Shown: positions 46,911 to 59,049, numbered from the stretch's first letter. The stretch: 64,000 nt of DNA from Dasypus novemcinctus (GCF_030445035.2 NC_080675.1:71006544-71070543), one strand, 5' to 3'. Program-made: numbers and translations. The notes: generated from the letters alone by a model not told the origin.

Positions 46911-48749
46911 TGTAATTCTTTTAATGTGCTTTTGGATTCAGTTTGCAAGTATTTTGTATCTGTGTTCATTAGAGTTATTGGTCTGTAATTTTCTTTTTTC
47001 ATAGTACCTTTACTAGGTTTTGGCTTTTTAGAATGAATTTGGTAACATTCCTTCCTGTTCAATATTTTGGAAGAGCTTGAACAAAGTTGGTATTAAATCA
47101 TCTTTGGATAATAGGAAGAATTCATGTGTGAAATCATTTGGCTTTGGGATTTTTATTTTTGAAACGTTTTGGGTGACTGTTTCAATCACTTTGCTTTTGT
47201 TTGGTTTGTTGAGTGCTTCTATTCCTTCTAGGGTAAATGTAGGTTGTATGTTTCTAGAAATTTGTCCATTTTGTCTGTATTTAGTTGTTGGTTTACAGTT
47301 GTTCATAGTATCCTCTGATGATCTTTCATTTCTGAGAAGCCAGCTGTAACATCACCCCTCTAATGTCTGATTTTATTTCTTTGTATCTTCTTCTTATTTT
47401 TTGTCAGTCTAGCTAAGGGTTTTTTGATTTTTGTTGATCTTCTCAAAGAATTAACTTTTGGTATGGTCGATTATCTCTACTGATTTTAGTTCTTGATTTC
47501 ATTTATTTAGTCTCTGACCTTCATTATTTCTTTTCTTTGGCTTAGTTTGGGAATTGTTTGCTGTTATTTTCCTAGTTCCTCCAGGTACGCAGTTAAGTCT
47601 TCGATTTTAGCTTTTTCTTCTTTTTTAATATAAGCATGGAGGGCTATAAATTTCTCTCTCAGTACTGACTTTGCTGAATCCCATGTGATTAGATATGTTG
47701 TTTTCTCATTTTCCCTCTCATCAGGATGTTTACTGAATTCAGATGCAATTTCTTCTTTGGCCCACTGATTTTTTAAAATTGTGTTGTTTAACCTCCATAC
47801 TTTTGTGAATTTTCCATTTTTCTATCCATATTGACCTCCAAACTTCATTCCATTATAATCAGAGAAGGTGCTTTGTGTAATATCAGTCTATTTAAATTTA
47901 AATTATTAAGACCTGTCTTGTGACCCGACATAAGGTATATCTGGAGAAAGATCTGTGAGCACTTGAAAAGAATGCATATCTTACTATTTAGAGGTATAAT
48001 GCTCTCTAAAAGTCTGTTAGGTCTAGTTCAATTATCATTTATTCAAGCTTTCTGTTTACTTATTGATTCTCTGTCCAGATGTTATATCCAATACTGTGAG
48101 TGGTATATTGAAATCTCCAAATAATATTGTAGAGACATCTATGTCTCTTAAATTTTACCAGTATGTTTTTCATGTATCTTGGGGCACTCAGGTTAGGTGC
48201 ATAAATATTTATTATAATTATTTCTTCTTGGTGAATTGTCCCTTTTATTAATATATAATGACATTCTTCATCTCTTATAACAGTTTTGCCTTTAAAATCT
48301 ATTTTGCAGATAATAGTATGGCTACTCCTCATCTTTTTGGTTAAAAATGTTTGCCTGGAATATGTTTTTCCAGTCTTTCACTTTCAACTTGATTGTGCCC
48401 TTATATCTGAGGTGAGTCACTTGTAGACAGCAAATAGCTGGCTTATTTTTTTTATCCATTCTATCAGTCTGTGCCTTGCTTGGAGAGTTCAACCCATTAA
48501 CATTCAATGTAATTACTGTAAAGGCATTAGACACTTCATCCATTTTATCCTTTGGCTTTCCATTGTCATATCTTACTATTGTTGTCTTTTTGTCCTAAAT
48601 GTTACTAATAATCTTCATTTCTGCATTCTTCTCCAAGTCTCTTCCTCTTGTTTTTTCCTTCCAGGCTATAGCAGTCCTGTTAGTATATCTCGTAAATCTG
48701 GTCTTTTGTAACATACTCTCTCAGTTTTTGTTTGTTTGTGAACACTTTA

Positions 48750-49650
48750 AACTCACCCTCATTTTTGAAGGACAGTTTTGCTGGATCCAGAATTCTTGGC
48801 TGGCAGTTTTTTTCAGTACCTTAAATACATCATCAAATTTCTTTGCACCTTCATGGTTCCTGATGAGAGGTCAGCAGTTAATCTTATTGAGATTTCCTTG
48901 TATGTGATGCATTGCTTTTCTCTTGCTGCTTTTGGAATCCCCTCTTTATCTCTGGTATTTGTCATTCTGAGTAGTATATATCTCAGAGTAGGTCTACTTA
49001 CATTTATTCTATTTGAGGTACATTGTCCTTCTTGAATATTGATATTTATGTCTTTCATAAGGGTTGAGAAATTTGGGGTTGTCATTTTCTCAAATATTCT
49101 TTCTGCTTCTTTTCCGTTCTCTTTGCCTCCTGGGACACTGATGACACATATGTTTGTATGTCTCATGCTGTCATTCTGTTCCCTGAGACTGTTACATTCT
49201 TTTCATTCTTTTCTATTTCTGTTCTCTTTTCTTTTCAAGTTCAGTTGCTCACTCTTCCAATTCACTAATTCTGTCTTCCACCAATTCAAACCACTTTTAT
49301 ATGCCTCTAATATATTTATAACCTCATCCAATGTGTTTTCATTTCCATAAGCTCTGTTACTTTTCCTTGCAGGCTTTCAAATTATTTGCTATGCTCATTC
49401 AGTGTCTTCATCATAACCTTTATATCTTTATTCATACTTCCCTTCAACTCCTTGAATTGACTTAGGAGAGTTGTATGATTATCATAAATTAGTTATCTTA
49501 AATCCTATGTCTCATCAGAATTTTTGATTTGTTTCTTTGGCTGGGCCATAGCGTCCTGTTTCTTAGTATGGCTTGCAATTTTTTTCTTAATGTCTAGGCA
49601 TCTGAATATGTTGGTGAATTTACTCTGATGATCAATTTATCTTTCTTGCC
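48750..49650 (-). pseudogene. L1 ORF1 remnant (minus strand)
   Basis: The 117-codon frame at 49166-48813 reads ICVISVPGGKE, AERIFEKM, RPTLRYILL and AAREKQCITYK. This is the RRM and C-terminal domain order of L1 ORF1p, with AAREKQ..TYKG-like sequence typical of its conserved end. The upstream coiled-coil part (49650-49200) is broken. ORF1p would coat L1 RNA as trimers. Confidence 0.88.
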
Positions 49651-50333
49651 TCATGGCTTTGTTTCACATTTTTTATTTACTTTTGGTTCAACTTATTCTA
49701 AGTCTTTAAAATGCCCAGTTTAATTTATCAGAAAAAGACCAGGGACTCAGTAATATGACATAAAATTTGCTCTAAGAAGTTTGGGATGAAAGATTCCTAA
49801 AAACTGTTTTTCTACTTGCATTTTCCAGGCCAGCCAGCAGATGACATTCATTGGTGAATCTTTTCACAGAGGTGTCTCTTTCTACCTCCACTTGATTCTG
49901 GTCTGCCCATGATTCTGGTCTGGCCAGAGTCAAGATTCAAAGTGGGTTCTGCTGGTCAAATAACTGGAAGAGAAACCACTCTCTTCTATATACTGCACCC
50001 TCCCTCCTCTGAGGGAAGAAGATGTCTGCTCCACTCTTGACTATAGTTAGCCATAGGTTTTATCCAGGCTGTTTGCTTTGAGGGAGGGGGAGCAACTCAG
50101 GATTTTCTAGCTGCATGGGTTAACAACTTGGATTTTCATTTTGGCTTCTTCATCTTTCTGTCCCTCACCCTCCTGGAGGATGCATAGCATTCTTCTCAAG
50201 TATAGATTCCCAAAGTAGTTTTCTCAGACAGCTTTTTGCCCTTCCTCCATTGTATTTGTGAGTGAGCTGAACCCTACCTACCTCCAAGGATGCTGTCTTC
50301 CTGAAAGTTTCCTGTTTAGTTTTCTCTGGTTTT

Positions 50334-50356
50334 GTTGTTGTTGTTGTTGTTGTACT
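50334..50356. repeat. (TTG)n microsatellite
   Basis: Seven or so GTT units in a row. Confidence 0.9.
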
Positions 50357-50931
50357 GTTGAACCCATTGCATGCATCATTCTGCTCTAAGGATTTTGACT
50401 ACTTCCTGAACACAGTCATTTCCAGGATACATTTTTAGATGTTAAACTCCAGTGATGTTATAACACATTCACTCCACATTGACATCAATAATGTACAGGA
50501 TATGCAAATAAGGTGTCTACCAGAAACATTACTCTTATCTTGATAGCTATTGCATTATTGCTATTTGGCTGTATTTCTTTCTGAATTGTTTCGTGTGCAT
50601 TAGTCAGCTCAAGGCCCTCCCACTCTGGTCTTAGTTTAATGAATCAGGAATGGGTGTCTAAGTCAATGTATTCAGAATCTTCCCTATGAGAGATTGCTGC
50701 CTAACAGAGACAGTTTTTGATAGAGAAGCCAATCAGCAATTCTTTTAGGGACTTTTTATTCTTCAAGATAGAAAAAGAAAAATATACTTATTTGGGAACT
50801 ATAGATATGGGAGCAAAACCAAGGTATTATTCAGGAGCATTGTTTTATTGTTTCTGGAGGGAAAATCACTAAGGGTTCAATCGATCCTCTTGAATTGCTG
50901 TTGCATTATTAGAATTACAACTGTGACTTGA

Positions 50932-50971
50932 ACAAATATCTTTCTTTTTTTTTTTTACAAATATCTTTCTT
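50932..50971 (-). mobile_element. Poly(T)-only insertion with 15-bp duplication
   Basis: 'acaaatatctttctt' occurs at 50932-50946 and again at 50957-50971, separated only by ten T. This is what remains if an L1-type insertion copied only a poly(A) tail. A simple slip duplication next to a T-run is the alternative. Confidence 0.55.
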
Positions 50972-51409
50972 GAAGAAACTTTCTATCTTTCTTACTTCTC
51001 TGACTAATCTTACAGAAAGCACCCTGTACCCAAACAAGTTAAAAGAACTTAGTATCACTATTCTATCTAAATCAAATGATTTCTTAAGAGCTTCATTTTG
51101 AGAAAATATAGTTATATTGAACATTGACAGAGTCAAGAGTACTTTGCTATTGCAGATAACATGAAGAAAATTGAGAGGAAAAGAAGAAAATGTAGGTTTC
51201 ATGAGAAAAATTAAACAAATGAAGTCTACATGCTACTAAATATCTTTTTTAATGTGATAAGGGAATCAAAACTTTCCAAATTATTTGCCAAATACCTGCT
51301 ATATTTATTGTCAATCATAAAAAAAAAGCCTTTGTTTTTTTGTCACTTTTAGTATGGATCAGTCAACAAGTCTTTGAAGAGTCTGCCAAGAGGAAGCATT
51401 TTGTGCTTG

Positions 51410-51660
51410 ATTTGCAGAGAGACTTTAAGTTTGAACCCAGCTCAATCATAGCTAAATTAATTAGTATCTAGCTATTTTTGACTGACCTCATGAGAGATGA
51501 TTTTAAAACTTAATAACTTCTCAAACCCTGCCATTATTACTATTTTTAAGTTTCAATATTTACCTCATATGCTTATCACACACAATAAGAGAAATAACAT
51601 GTTTAAAGGTTTGGGAACAATGTCAGGCACAGAGTAAATAATAACTATTTAGTAACTATT
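51410..51660 (+). mobile_element. MIR SINE, plus strand (diverged)
   Basis: 'aagtttgaacccagctc' in the centre and 'caatgtcaggcacagagtaa' near the end follow the order of MIR. The middle is weak. Confidence 0.6.
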
Positions 51661-51941
51661 AAAAACATATACTTTGTAGATTATATAAATGGTTTAAGTT
51701 ATAAGTAAATCAATGGTTGTTTAATATCATTAGAGAAATTTAAATATTAAAATCTTTCCCAATGGTCTTGATGTTTTAGAAGTTTAGTAAATGGTCAGTT
51801 TTGTAGAAGACTTCTGTTGCTTTCAAGAAAAATGGTAAATGGATAACAGATCTACTTTTTAATGTAAGGTATCAATATCTATGCCATTTAAAACTCAATA
51901 AAACTCAGAGTTTATTGAGGAATTAAGAAATAAGATGCCAA

Positions 51942-52199
51942 AAAGGGAGTGGATGTGGCTCAAGCAATTGGGCACCCCCTCCCACATGGGAGGTCCCAGG
52001 TTCGGATCCTAATGTTTCCTAAAGAAGATGAACTGCAACAAACCACAATGATGTGAGTGGAAGTGGTTCAAACAGTTGGTCACTCATCTCCTACATGGGA
52101 GGTGCTGAGTTTGGTTCTTGAGGAAGATGAGCAGACAACAAGCAGACAGATAAGGGAGCCATCTGAAAAGAGGAAAGAGGATTAAAAAAGAAAAGAAAA
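51942..52199 (+). mobile_element. Dimeric DAS-SINE, plus strand
   Basis: Two heads in the same direction: 'ggatgtggctcaagcaattg' with 'ggtcccaggttcggatccta', then 'ggaagtggttcaaacagttg' with 'ggtgctgagtttggttc', and an A-rich tail. 'aagatgccaa' flanks it exactly at 51932-51941 and 52200-52209. Confidence 0.9.
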
Positions 52200-52209
52200 A
52201 AGATGCCAA

Positions 52210-54689
52210 TTACCTTACCTTTTAATAATATTTGTTCACAAATATGTTTTATCATTATAGTAGATTATATGCCTTAATATACCTTATATTTATATTAAAA
52301 TCTGTTTTCTCATTTTTTGAGCACAATAAAATTTCAGATATAGAAGCACATGTTCTTTTGGGAACAAAGATATGAGCTAAAATTTTAAAAATGACTTTGT
52401 GAACTTTTTAAGTCTTGATATTATTTAGACTTGATTGTTGTCTAAAAGAGATCACTGGCTAAGGGACAGAAGTCCCTTCAAGTAAACATTGAAATTTAGA
52501 AATACAGACAGTACCTCACGCACAATTTGGGGGGGGGGACATACTTTTCTTATAGTGTAAAGCAAGAGCTATGTATTTCCAAAATGCATGTTTAGCAGCA
52601 TTACCATGGATGGCTTCTACCCAGCAGTGAAAAATCTGACAGGGTAATTTAAAAAGTGCTGAAAGTGGATGATATGACAGCAATCTGCTAAATTTCAAAT
52701 AGTAGCAGAATTATTGGTCTGGAACAAAGTGCTAATAAGGTGACTTGCTATCTGACTCTGTGCCTTATTTTCAGTGATCTGTAGTTGGGTTTCTCATAAG
52801 CCTCATACAATGATGAACACTGTGGAACATTTATGAATAAAATGAATGAAAAGTCAAAACCAGACTCATTAAGCAAAGTGACTTTAGAGGCTAAAGTGCT
52901 AAATCAAATGAAAGGATCTTATTTGAATTCAAAAAATAGCATTGAATGGGATTGAAGCTGTCATATGAAAGAATAAGGCTGAGCACAAGAAGATAATAGG
53001 CACTAATCCTTGCTTTTATAAAAATCAAGGGCACATTGCATGTATGAACGTTTGTTATGATGCTACCATAGAATACAAATTAAACATGACTTTAAAAAAT
53101 AAGTACAATCGTTAAGTATAGGAGAGTAAGATAATAAGAAAAGCTTTCCAATGACAGGCAATTACAATAATTATTCTGGTTGGATGAAGAAAATAATTTA
53201 ATGGGAAGTCAAAAAAGTATATACGGGTTTTAGATTAAATCAAAACAAAAATTCCAGTAGCAGAGTTTTACCTGATAGTTTGTAGATCTGTTGAATTAGA
53301 CGTTGATGTTCCAGCTTTGGTTTCAAATTTTAAATGGCATTAATTTAATAGAAGCTTTTAAGTATTGAATATAATTTCAATTTCCATTATTTAAAGGAAA
53401 TACTTTTTCTTTAAGTATAAGAAAGAGAAAGGAAAGCAGATTTTAACAAATACCAAAACCACAACAAAAGCTTACAGATTTCTTTTTCCTTATTTTTTTA
53501 ATGCACTGAAACTCTTTATTATCAGGTTAAATATATGTCTAATATAGTTTCCTAAGAAGGGACATTGCCTTTGATAAGAAAGTGAGTTGTTTACAACAGC
53601 TTAAGTTCAATACTAAAGATCTATCTCTTTAATTAACTATTTTATTTATTCTATTTTTCTTACTTTTGCTTTATTGCTTTGTACTCTCTGAATTTTGGAA
53701 TTTTATCACATGCAGAATGGATACCTTAGTGAATGTTGTTAGGTCTAATTAAAATGTCTATTTCTAGAATAACTACAAATAGAAAATACTTTATGCAGCA
53801 ATTTTTATATCGCTCTAGCAACCTTTGGTCCTTGTGTATCTGTGTAACATACAATGTGTCAAGATAAGTAAGTCTCTATTTTGTAAACAAAATACTGTAA
53901 TATTCTTCAAATAAATATTTATCTTTAAGTATCTCCCCAAAACATTTCAAGATATTTCGAAATACTGACATGAACCCAGTTTAGGCTTACAATTGGATTC
54001 CTGATATGTTAAAGATTAAGATATTTAGAACTTGTCTGTTTCAAGAAAACTAAGAAAGGTAAGTTTGGTCAAATAGACAAGTAAAGAACCCAATGTTGAA
54101 TTACTTCAATAATAAAAGGGGATGATGGAGAAGTTTTATACCTCATATTTCAAACTGAAATAATGGAAGATAAGAGAACAATTTCCCACTCTTCCAGAAA
54201 CTATTGGAAAAATGCTAATACAGGGAAATTGATGTGACTAGGGATAAACTCATCTCAGGCATATTGACCAGGGCTTATGCAGAATATAGAAGTAGACTTG
54301 ATACTTACATTCTCATTAATTTACCGTATTTGAAAGAAATAAGGCTGAGGGATAGATTTTAGTTGGGATGCAGCACAATAAAAATTGTCCTTTCTGGGTC
54401 TTAAGATTGAGTAAAGATAATCTCAGAAAAAGCAATTAATTTGAATGTTAAGGTAAGAACTAAATTGAAAGATTCATATCTACAAGGAATAGGAATACCA
54501 AATTATTGCTGATATATAAGGATTGCTTTTCCTTGAGGTAGAGAAATAATCAGGATTTTAAAAGCAGAAATGATGGGAGGCTTTATGTCCTCAAAATTGT
54601 TAAAATTCAAAGGAATCACTTAAAATTGGAACTCTGGGCTAACTATACTAATAAATTAAATTTGTAGCCAGTGGGTACTATCAATTTAT
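52210..54689. other. No gene or repeat recognised
   Basis: AT-rich sequence without domain-bearing frames or recognised repeats. A G9 run lies near 52530. Confidence 0.5.
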
Positions 54690-54850
54690 AGCATGCATCA
54701 GAATCACATGGAGGACATGATAAATACCCAGAATTTCCTGTTCAGTATGCTGGATTGGGTCCTGAGAATTTACTTTTCTAACAAGTCCCCAGGTAATACA
54801 AATACAGCCACTCTGGAGACCACCCTCTGAGAAGCACTGGCCTTCATATC
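54690..54850 (-). mobile_element. hAT-Charlie (MER5/MER1-type) fragment
   Basis: 'catcagaatcacatggagga', 'gggtcctgagaatttac', 'acaagtccccaggtaatac' and 'ccctctgagaagcactgg' fit the non-autonomous hAT-Charlie group. The end resembles the CACTG-type terminus. The orientation is tentative. Confidence 0.6.
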
Positions 54851-55225
54851 CAAGAACCCATCTCAGGGAATATTTACAGGCAGAAAAAAACATACTAAAC
54901 CAGCTACCGCTAGTGTATTTACACTTGTGCTAGGTGGAAAGGGAACTGATACAATCACTCCTCCCATGATGCCATCATACACACACACACACAATTTTAG
55001 CATTTGGTTGGTTAGAGATCAAGTTCTTTCCCAATTATCTGGACTAGGACCTAATGATGCTTCCCTAAAAAGCCAAAACAAACAAACAAAAAGTAGGTGA
55101 TTTAGTCCTACCACTTTGAAAAGATATTGATAACTAGCTCTTATGAAAAATAGTCTAAGGATATTAAGAGAGAGTCTTCATCAAATATAGTCCAATATAA
55201 TTATCAAATAATTATATTTATAGGG

Positions 55226-55714
55226 TGTATTAATCAGGCAAAGAGGTACTGATGCAAAATACCAGAAATTGGTTGGAGTTTTGATGTTGGAGTTTTGATT
55301 CTGGAGTCTTGAGCTGGAAACCCAGGAAATAAGCACACAGAGGAGTTTGTTTGTGAGGAAAGGGAGAAGAAGGAACTGGGAAGAGAAACAACCTATTCAC
55401 CTAATAGTCTACAGCTGGCCTTGTGGAGTGTGGCAAAGCCTAGACAGCATCATAGTCTACAACTGACATTGGAAAAAACAGAGGAGCTGAGTCCAGAAAG
55501 AAATGAGCCCTGGGAAGAGAGGAATCCTGGAAACCTGAACCCTGGAAGATGTCAGCAGCAATATTTCTCCAACATATGGCAAAAGACTTTGGCAAGGGTA
55601 GTAATTTATGCTTTATGGCCTGGAAACTAAGCTTCTACCCCAAATAAATACCCTTTATAAAAACCAACCAATTTCTAGTATTTTGCATCAGCACCCCTTT
55701 GGCTGACAAACACA
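55226..55714 (+). mobile_element. Rearranged 5' LTR of MaLR-like provirus
   Basis: Positions 55226-55276 are the reverse complement of the LTR's own 3' end (about 55664-55714), giving terminal inverted repeats of about 51 bp. After the shared 'ttggttgg' the sequence joins LTR interior and then follows the 3' LTR from about 57415 onward. About 184 bp of U3 start, present in the 3' LTR, are missing. AATAAA lies at 55643-55648. The right end is 'ggctgacaaacaca'. Confidence 0.8.
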
Positions 55715-55718
55715 GGTT

Positions 55719-55734
55719 TTGGTACTGAGGAGTG
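55719..55734 (+). other. Primer-binding site, tRNA-Leu-like
   Basis: TTGGTACTGAGGAGTG follows the LTR end within five bases and resembles the site at 23987 in the ERV-L provirus. Confidence 0.65.
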
Positions 55735-57229
55735 AGAAGTGATTTTATAATTACCAAAATGCTGGAATGGTTTTATAAATGGGTAAGGGGTATTTTTTGG
55801 AGAAATTATGAAATGCTTGCTGAGAAAAAGCCTACATTGCCTTGAAGAGACTGCTGATAGCAATATGGATGCTAAAGAGACTTTTTACAATCCCTTAGAA
55901 GTAAATGATGAAACTATTATTGGAAACTGGGGGAAAGAAGATCTGTGTTTTGAAGTCACAGAGAATCTTAGCAAGATTAACTTCTGGTGTTGTAGGGAAG
56001 ACAGAATTTGAAAATGATGAGCCTGGCCATTTAGCTGGAGAACTTTCCAAAGTAAACCTGGCTTGGCTTCTCCTTGCAGCTTATAAAAAAGTGCTAGACT
56101 AGAGAGATAAGCTGAGGACTGAACTATTGGGCACGAAGAAAACAGAAACTGATTCTTGAAATTCCAAGCCTTTGGAAATCAAGGTCCCAGATGAATAGTG
56201 CCTATTTGAAGACTTAACTGAACTTAGAACTTGTAAATCAGTATTGAAGATGCAGTTATCTAGGAAAGACTTGTGGAAAGTCTTACTGACTGACAGCTTG
56301 GACCCCTGCTTCTTGCATACTAAATCAACAATATTTTTGAGAGAGTTGTATGAACAAAACCATTGTCACTAAACCATTGGACTAAAAGGGACATGTAAAG
56401 GAGAGATTGAAGGAGAAATAGTTTTAAGAGGAAAACCATGGAGCTGAGATCTGGAATTAAGAGATCACCTTTGGCCAAGAGAGGAACCCCACCCATGTGT
56501 ACAGACAGGGTGAGTTTGCACCAGCAGTAGAAGAGGGTAGATGTTTCCACCTGATGTTTGGGGAGTGTTTTGCCACCCTAGGGTACAGAGAGGGTGGAGC
56601 ACCATTTCAGAAACCTTAATCCTGTTCACCATGGATTAAGGAAGGCCAGATGGTAAATTTTTTGCTCTAAGAGGGTCGAGTCTGTATGGCAAAGGTTAGA
56701 GAGAATGTTGCCCTCACCTCAGTATGCTAGAGGGTTTAAGTCTTTGACCCAAAGATTGGGTAAGGTGAGGCAATCACCCCAATGCTCTCAGAGGGTGAGG
56801 TCTAGAGCTTGTTTGACAGTAAGATGATGGATTAGGGTGGAACCAAGAAAATGGCCATTGAGCAAGCCTGTGGAAAGGGTGGGTTCTCATGAGGTACCAA
56901 GAAGAAGAAACCATCATCTTAAGAATGACTCCCAGACTTTGAAAGCAGAAGGAGGATACCCTGTAGGTATACTGAGCTGTTCTTGACCCATAACACTTGT
57001 TTCCCTCCCAATTTCTCCTTATTGTAATGAAAATGTTTATCCTTTGTTCATTTATGTGTTGGAAGCAGATAAATTGTTTTGTAAGTTTGTAAGAGGTTTA
57101 TAAGAGATGAGACTTTGTCCCAAGACAAAATGTATTTATTTAAATTGATTGCAGTGTGATTCTTTACTTAGCATTGCTATTGATTTTTTAAAAAATATTT
57201 TAATGTCTTTTGGATTTCAGTGTGTGGAG
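55735..57229 (+). mobile_element. MaLR-like internal region
   Basis: About 1.5 kb with scattered short frames and no protease, RT or nucleocapsid motif. It includes several 'gagggt' repeats (for example near 56535, 56592, 56674, 56733, 56800), a feature I cannot explain. A purine-rich 'gtgtggag' precedes the 3' LTR. Confidence 0.6.
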
Positions 57230-57811
57230 TGTAGCAGTTTCACATGGTTTATGAATTCCAAAAATAGATATTGGATTGTGTTGTAAACTGGTCTGTACCT
57301 GGGCATGATTAAATTATGATTAGGGCTTTGATTGGGCCACATCAGTAGGATGTTGAGTCCCTGCTCTCTTGGTGGGTGGGTACTCACCCATAAAACTACA
57401 TGGCAGAGCAGGAGTTGGTTGGAGTTTTGATATTGGGGTTTTGAGGCTGGAGTCCTGAGCTGAGCCCTAGGAAGTAAGCAGACAGAGGAGCTTGGTCCTG
57501 AGGAAAAAGAAAAAGCCCCAGGAAGAGAAACAGACCATTGGCCTATTAGTCTACAGCTGGCCTTGTGGAGAAAACAGAGGAGATGAGCCCAGAAAGAATG
57601 AACCCTAGGAAGAGAGGAACACAGGAAACTTGAACCCTGGCAGATGTCAGCAGCCATCTTGCTCCAACACGTGGCAAAAGACTTTGGTGAGCGAAGTACA
57701 TTATGCTTTATGGCCTGGTAACTGTAAGCTTCTACCCCAAATAAATACCCTTTATATAAAACAACCAATTTCTGGTATTTTGCATCAACAACCTTATAGC
57801 TGACTAATACT
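57230..57811 (+). mobile_element. 3' LTR of MaLR-like provirus
   Basis: It starts TGTAGCAGTTTCACATGG, contains 'agggctttgattgggccaca' in U3, AATAAA at 57740-57745, and ends 'gctgactaatact', where the usual final CA is CT. A 183-codon minus-strand frame (57768-57217) spans it but is a chance frame across an LTR. Confidence 0.82.
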
Positions 57812-57816
57812 TAGGG

Positions 57817-58001
57817 TATTCCTGATTTAGGATTGCTCACAGTAAACAAACTTTTGACTTCTAGATTTATGGGACTGTCTTCTTGGAAAATGCCATGTGA
57901 AATAAGTAATCACCTAAGGTATAATACAGAAATGTTTCATTACCTCAATGGTCTTTCTTCTGTGTGAGTTCAGAAACCTTATCAGAGACCACATCTATTA
58001 C
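57817..58001. other. Short spacer between two LTR elements
   Basis: About 185 bp of unassigned AT-rich sequence separate the provirus from an opposite-strand solo LTR. Confidence 0.5.
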
Positions 58002-58006
58002 CCTGG

Positions 58007-58495
58007 TATATTAGTCAGCCAAAGGGGTGCTGATGAAAAATACTAGAAAGTGGTTGGTTTTTATAAAGGGTATTTATTTTGGGTAGGAGTTTACAGATAC
58101 CAGGCTATGAAACATAACTTACCTCCCTCACCAAAGTCTATTTCCATGTGTTGGAGCAAGATGGCGGTCAGTGTCTGCAAGAGTTCAGGCTTCCTGGGTT
58201 CTTCCCTTCCTGGGGCTTGCTTCTCTTTCCTCTGTGTGCTTACTTCCTGGGATTCCAGCTTAAGGCTTCAGCATCAAACTCCAACATCAAAACTCCAACA
58301 TTAAGAACCCTCCATCTCTGTTTTGTTATGCCTTTCATCTGTGAGTCCCTACCCTTGGTAGGTGGAGACTCAATGTCTTAATAACATGGCCAAATCAAAG
58401 CCCTAATCATAACTCAATCATGCCAAGTAATAGACCAGATTACAAACATAATCCAATATTTATTTTTGGAATTCATAACCATATGAACCACTACA
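58007..58495 (-). mobile_element. MaLR-like solo LTR, minus strand
   Basis: The plus strand starts 'tatattagtcagccaaagg' and ends 'atatgaaccactaca', i.e. on the minus strand TGTAGTGG..CTGACTAATA. The flanks 'cctgg' (58002-58006) and 'cctgt' (58496-58500) form a 5-bp duplication with one mismatch. The minus-strand poly(A) signal region is 'aaataaataccctttat'. It belongs to the same family as 57230-57811 in the opposite direction. Confidence 0.82.
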
Positions 58496-58500
58496 CCTGT

Positions 58501-59049
58501 ATATCTGATGTGGGAAGGAAGGACTTGGGGGAGATAATCATGTCATCCCAGACCTACTTTTTAATGTGTCCCATCATTATTGTATTCTTGAATTTGTTAG
58601 AAAGATATCATTGTAAATAAGATCTCCAATTATTTATAATTCTTATTTAGCAAAATAGTCCTTTGTTTTAGCTCACTCTACAAAATAACTCACTGAATTA
58701 AGGGAGTTATTTTTAGGACAAACACAAAACCTCACAAAAATTGGAGAAAGACTTGTCATAATTGATGCCAGAACAGTTCTGGCAATTGTAGCTTAAGTAG
58801 GAAAAGAATCAAGGTGGGCTTAGGGTCCTCACCAGTAATTTTTATCTCCCTACTCTACTATTCAGTCACTATTATGTCTTGGCCAGTTCAAATTGACCAC
58901 TTCTTTTTAGCTTGCTTATCTCCACCTTCCCTGTCTCACTTAAGTGGAGAATCAACATGTTCAACAGGGTATAACGCTTCAAAGAAAAGTTGGGAATGCT
59001 GCAGTCAATGAAAGAGTAAGGGACAAGTAAAAAGCTATACCTTTGGAAG
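58501..59049. other. No gene or repeat recognised
   Basis: AT-rich, no supported feature. Confidence 0.45.

Larger units (their letters stand above)
44900..48545 (-). pseudogene. L1 ORF2 remnant (minus strand)
   Basis: Near the 5' end the frame at 48543-48322 reads ITLNVNGLNSP and later CCLQVTHL, matching the L1 endonuclease N-terminus (the ETHL glutamate is replaced by Val here). The next frame (48332-48060) has NIYAPN. RT-side text follows at 47306-47028 (an ending like FQNIEQEGMLPNSF) and in other frames to about 45000. Known role: endonuclease plus reverse transcriptase. It is split by the DAS-SINE and an L1 3' fragment and carries many stops. Confidence 0.85.
43706..50330 (-). mobile_element. 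Nearly complete L1, minus strand, with nested insertions
   Basis: Read on the minus strand: 5' UTR about 50330-49670, ORF1 about 49650-48750, ORF2 about 48545-44900, 3' UTR to a T-run at 43706 ('aacaaatcaattttattgat'). Two insertions lie inside: a 188-bp L1 3' end at 45405-45592 and a DAS-SINE at 46515-46910. It is less decayed than the 9.5-19.4 kb copy, and recognisable frames of 70-117 codons remain, but stops break both ORFs. It is not competent to move. Confidence 0.8.
55226..57811 (+). mobile_element. MaLR-like (ERVL-group) provirus with inverted U5 left end
   Basis: An exact 5-bp duplication 'taggg' (55221-55225 and 57812-57816) encloses 2,586 bp. The parts are: 5' LTR copy (55226-55714), a Leu-type primer site (55719-55734), about 1.5 kb of internal sequence without gag or pol features, and a full 3' LTR (57230-57811). 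A non-coding internal region is usual for MaLR elements, which rely on proteins from ERVL. The left 51 bp are an inverted copy of the LTR 3' terminus in place of the normal U3 start. Confidence 0.82.

Noticed and set aside
55226..55714. Non-autonomous DNA transposon with 51-bp terminal inverted repeats
   Set aside because: The sequence is an LTR, followed by a primer site and matched by a 3' LTR. The target duplication lies outside the whole provirus, not around this piece.
57217..57768. 183-codon minus-strand open frame, the second longest in the window
   Set aside because: It is antisense to a MaLR-like LTR, with similar broken frames in other copies (3780-4082, 58050-58304). There is no domain.
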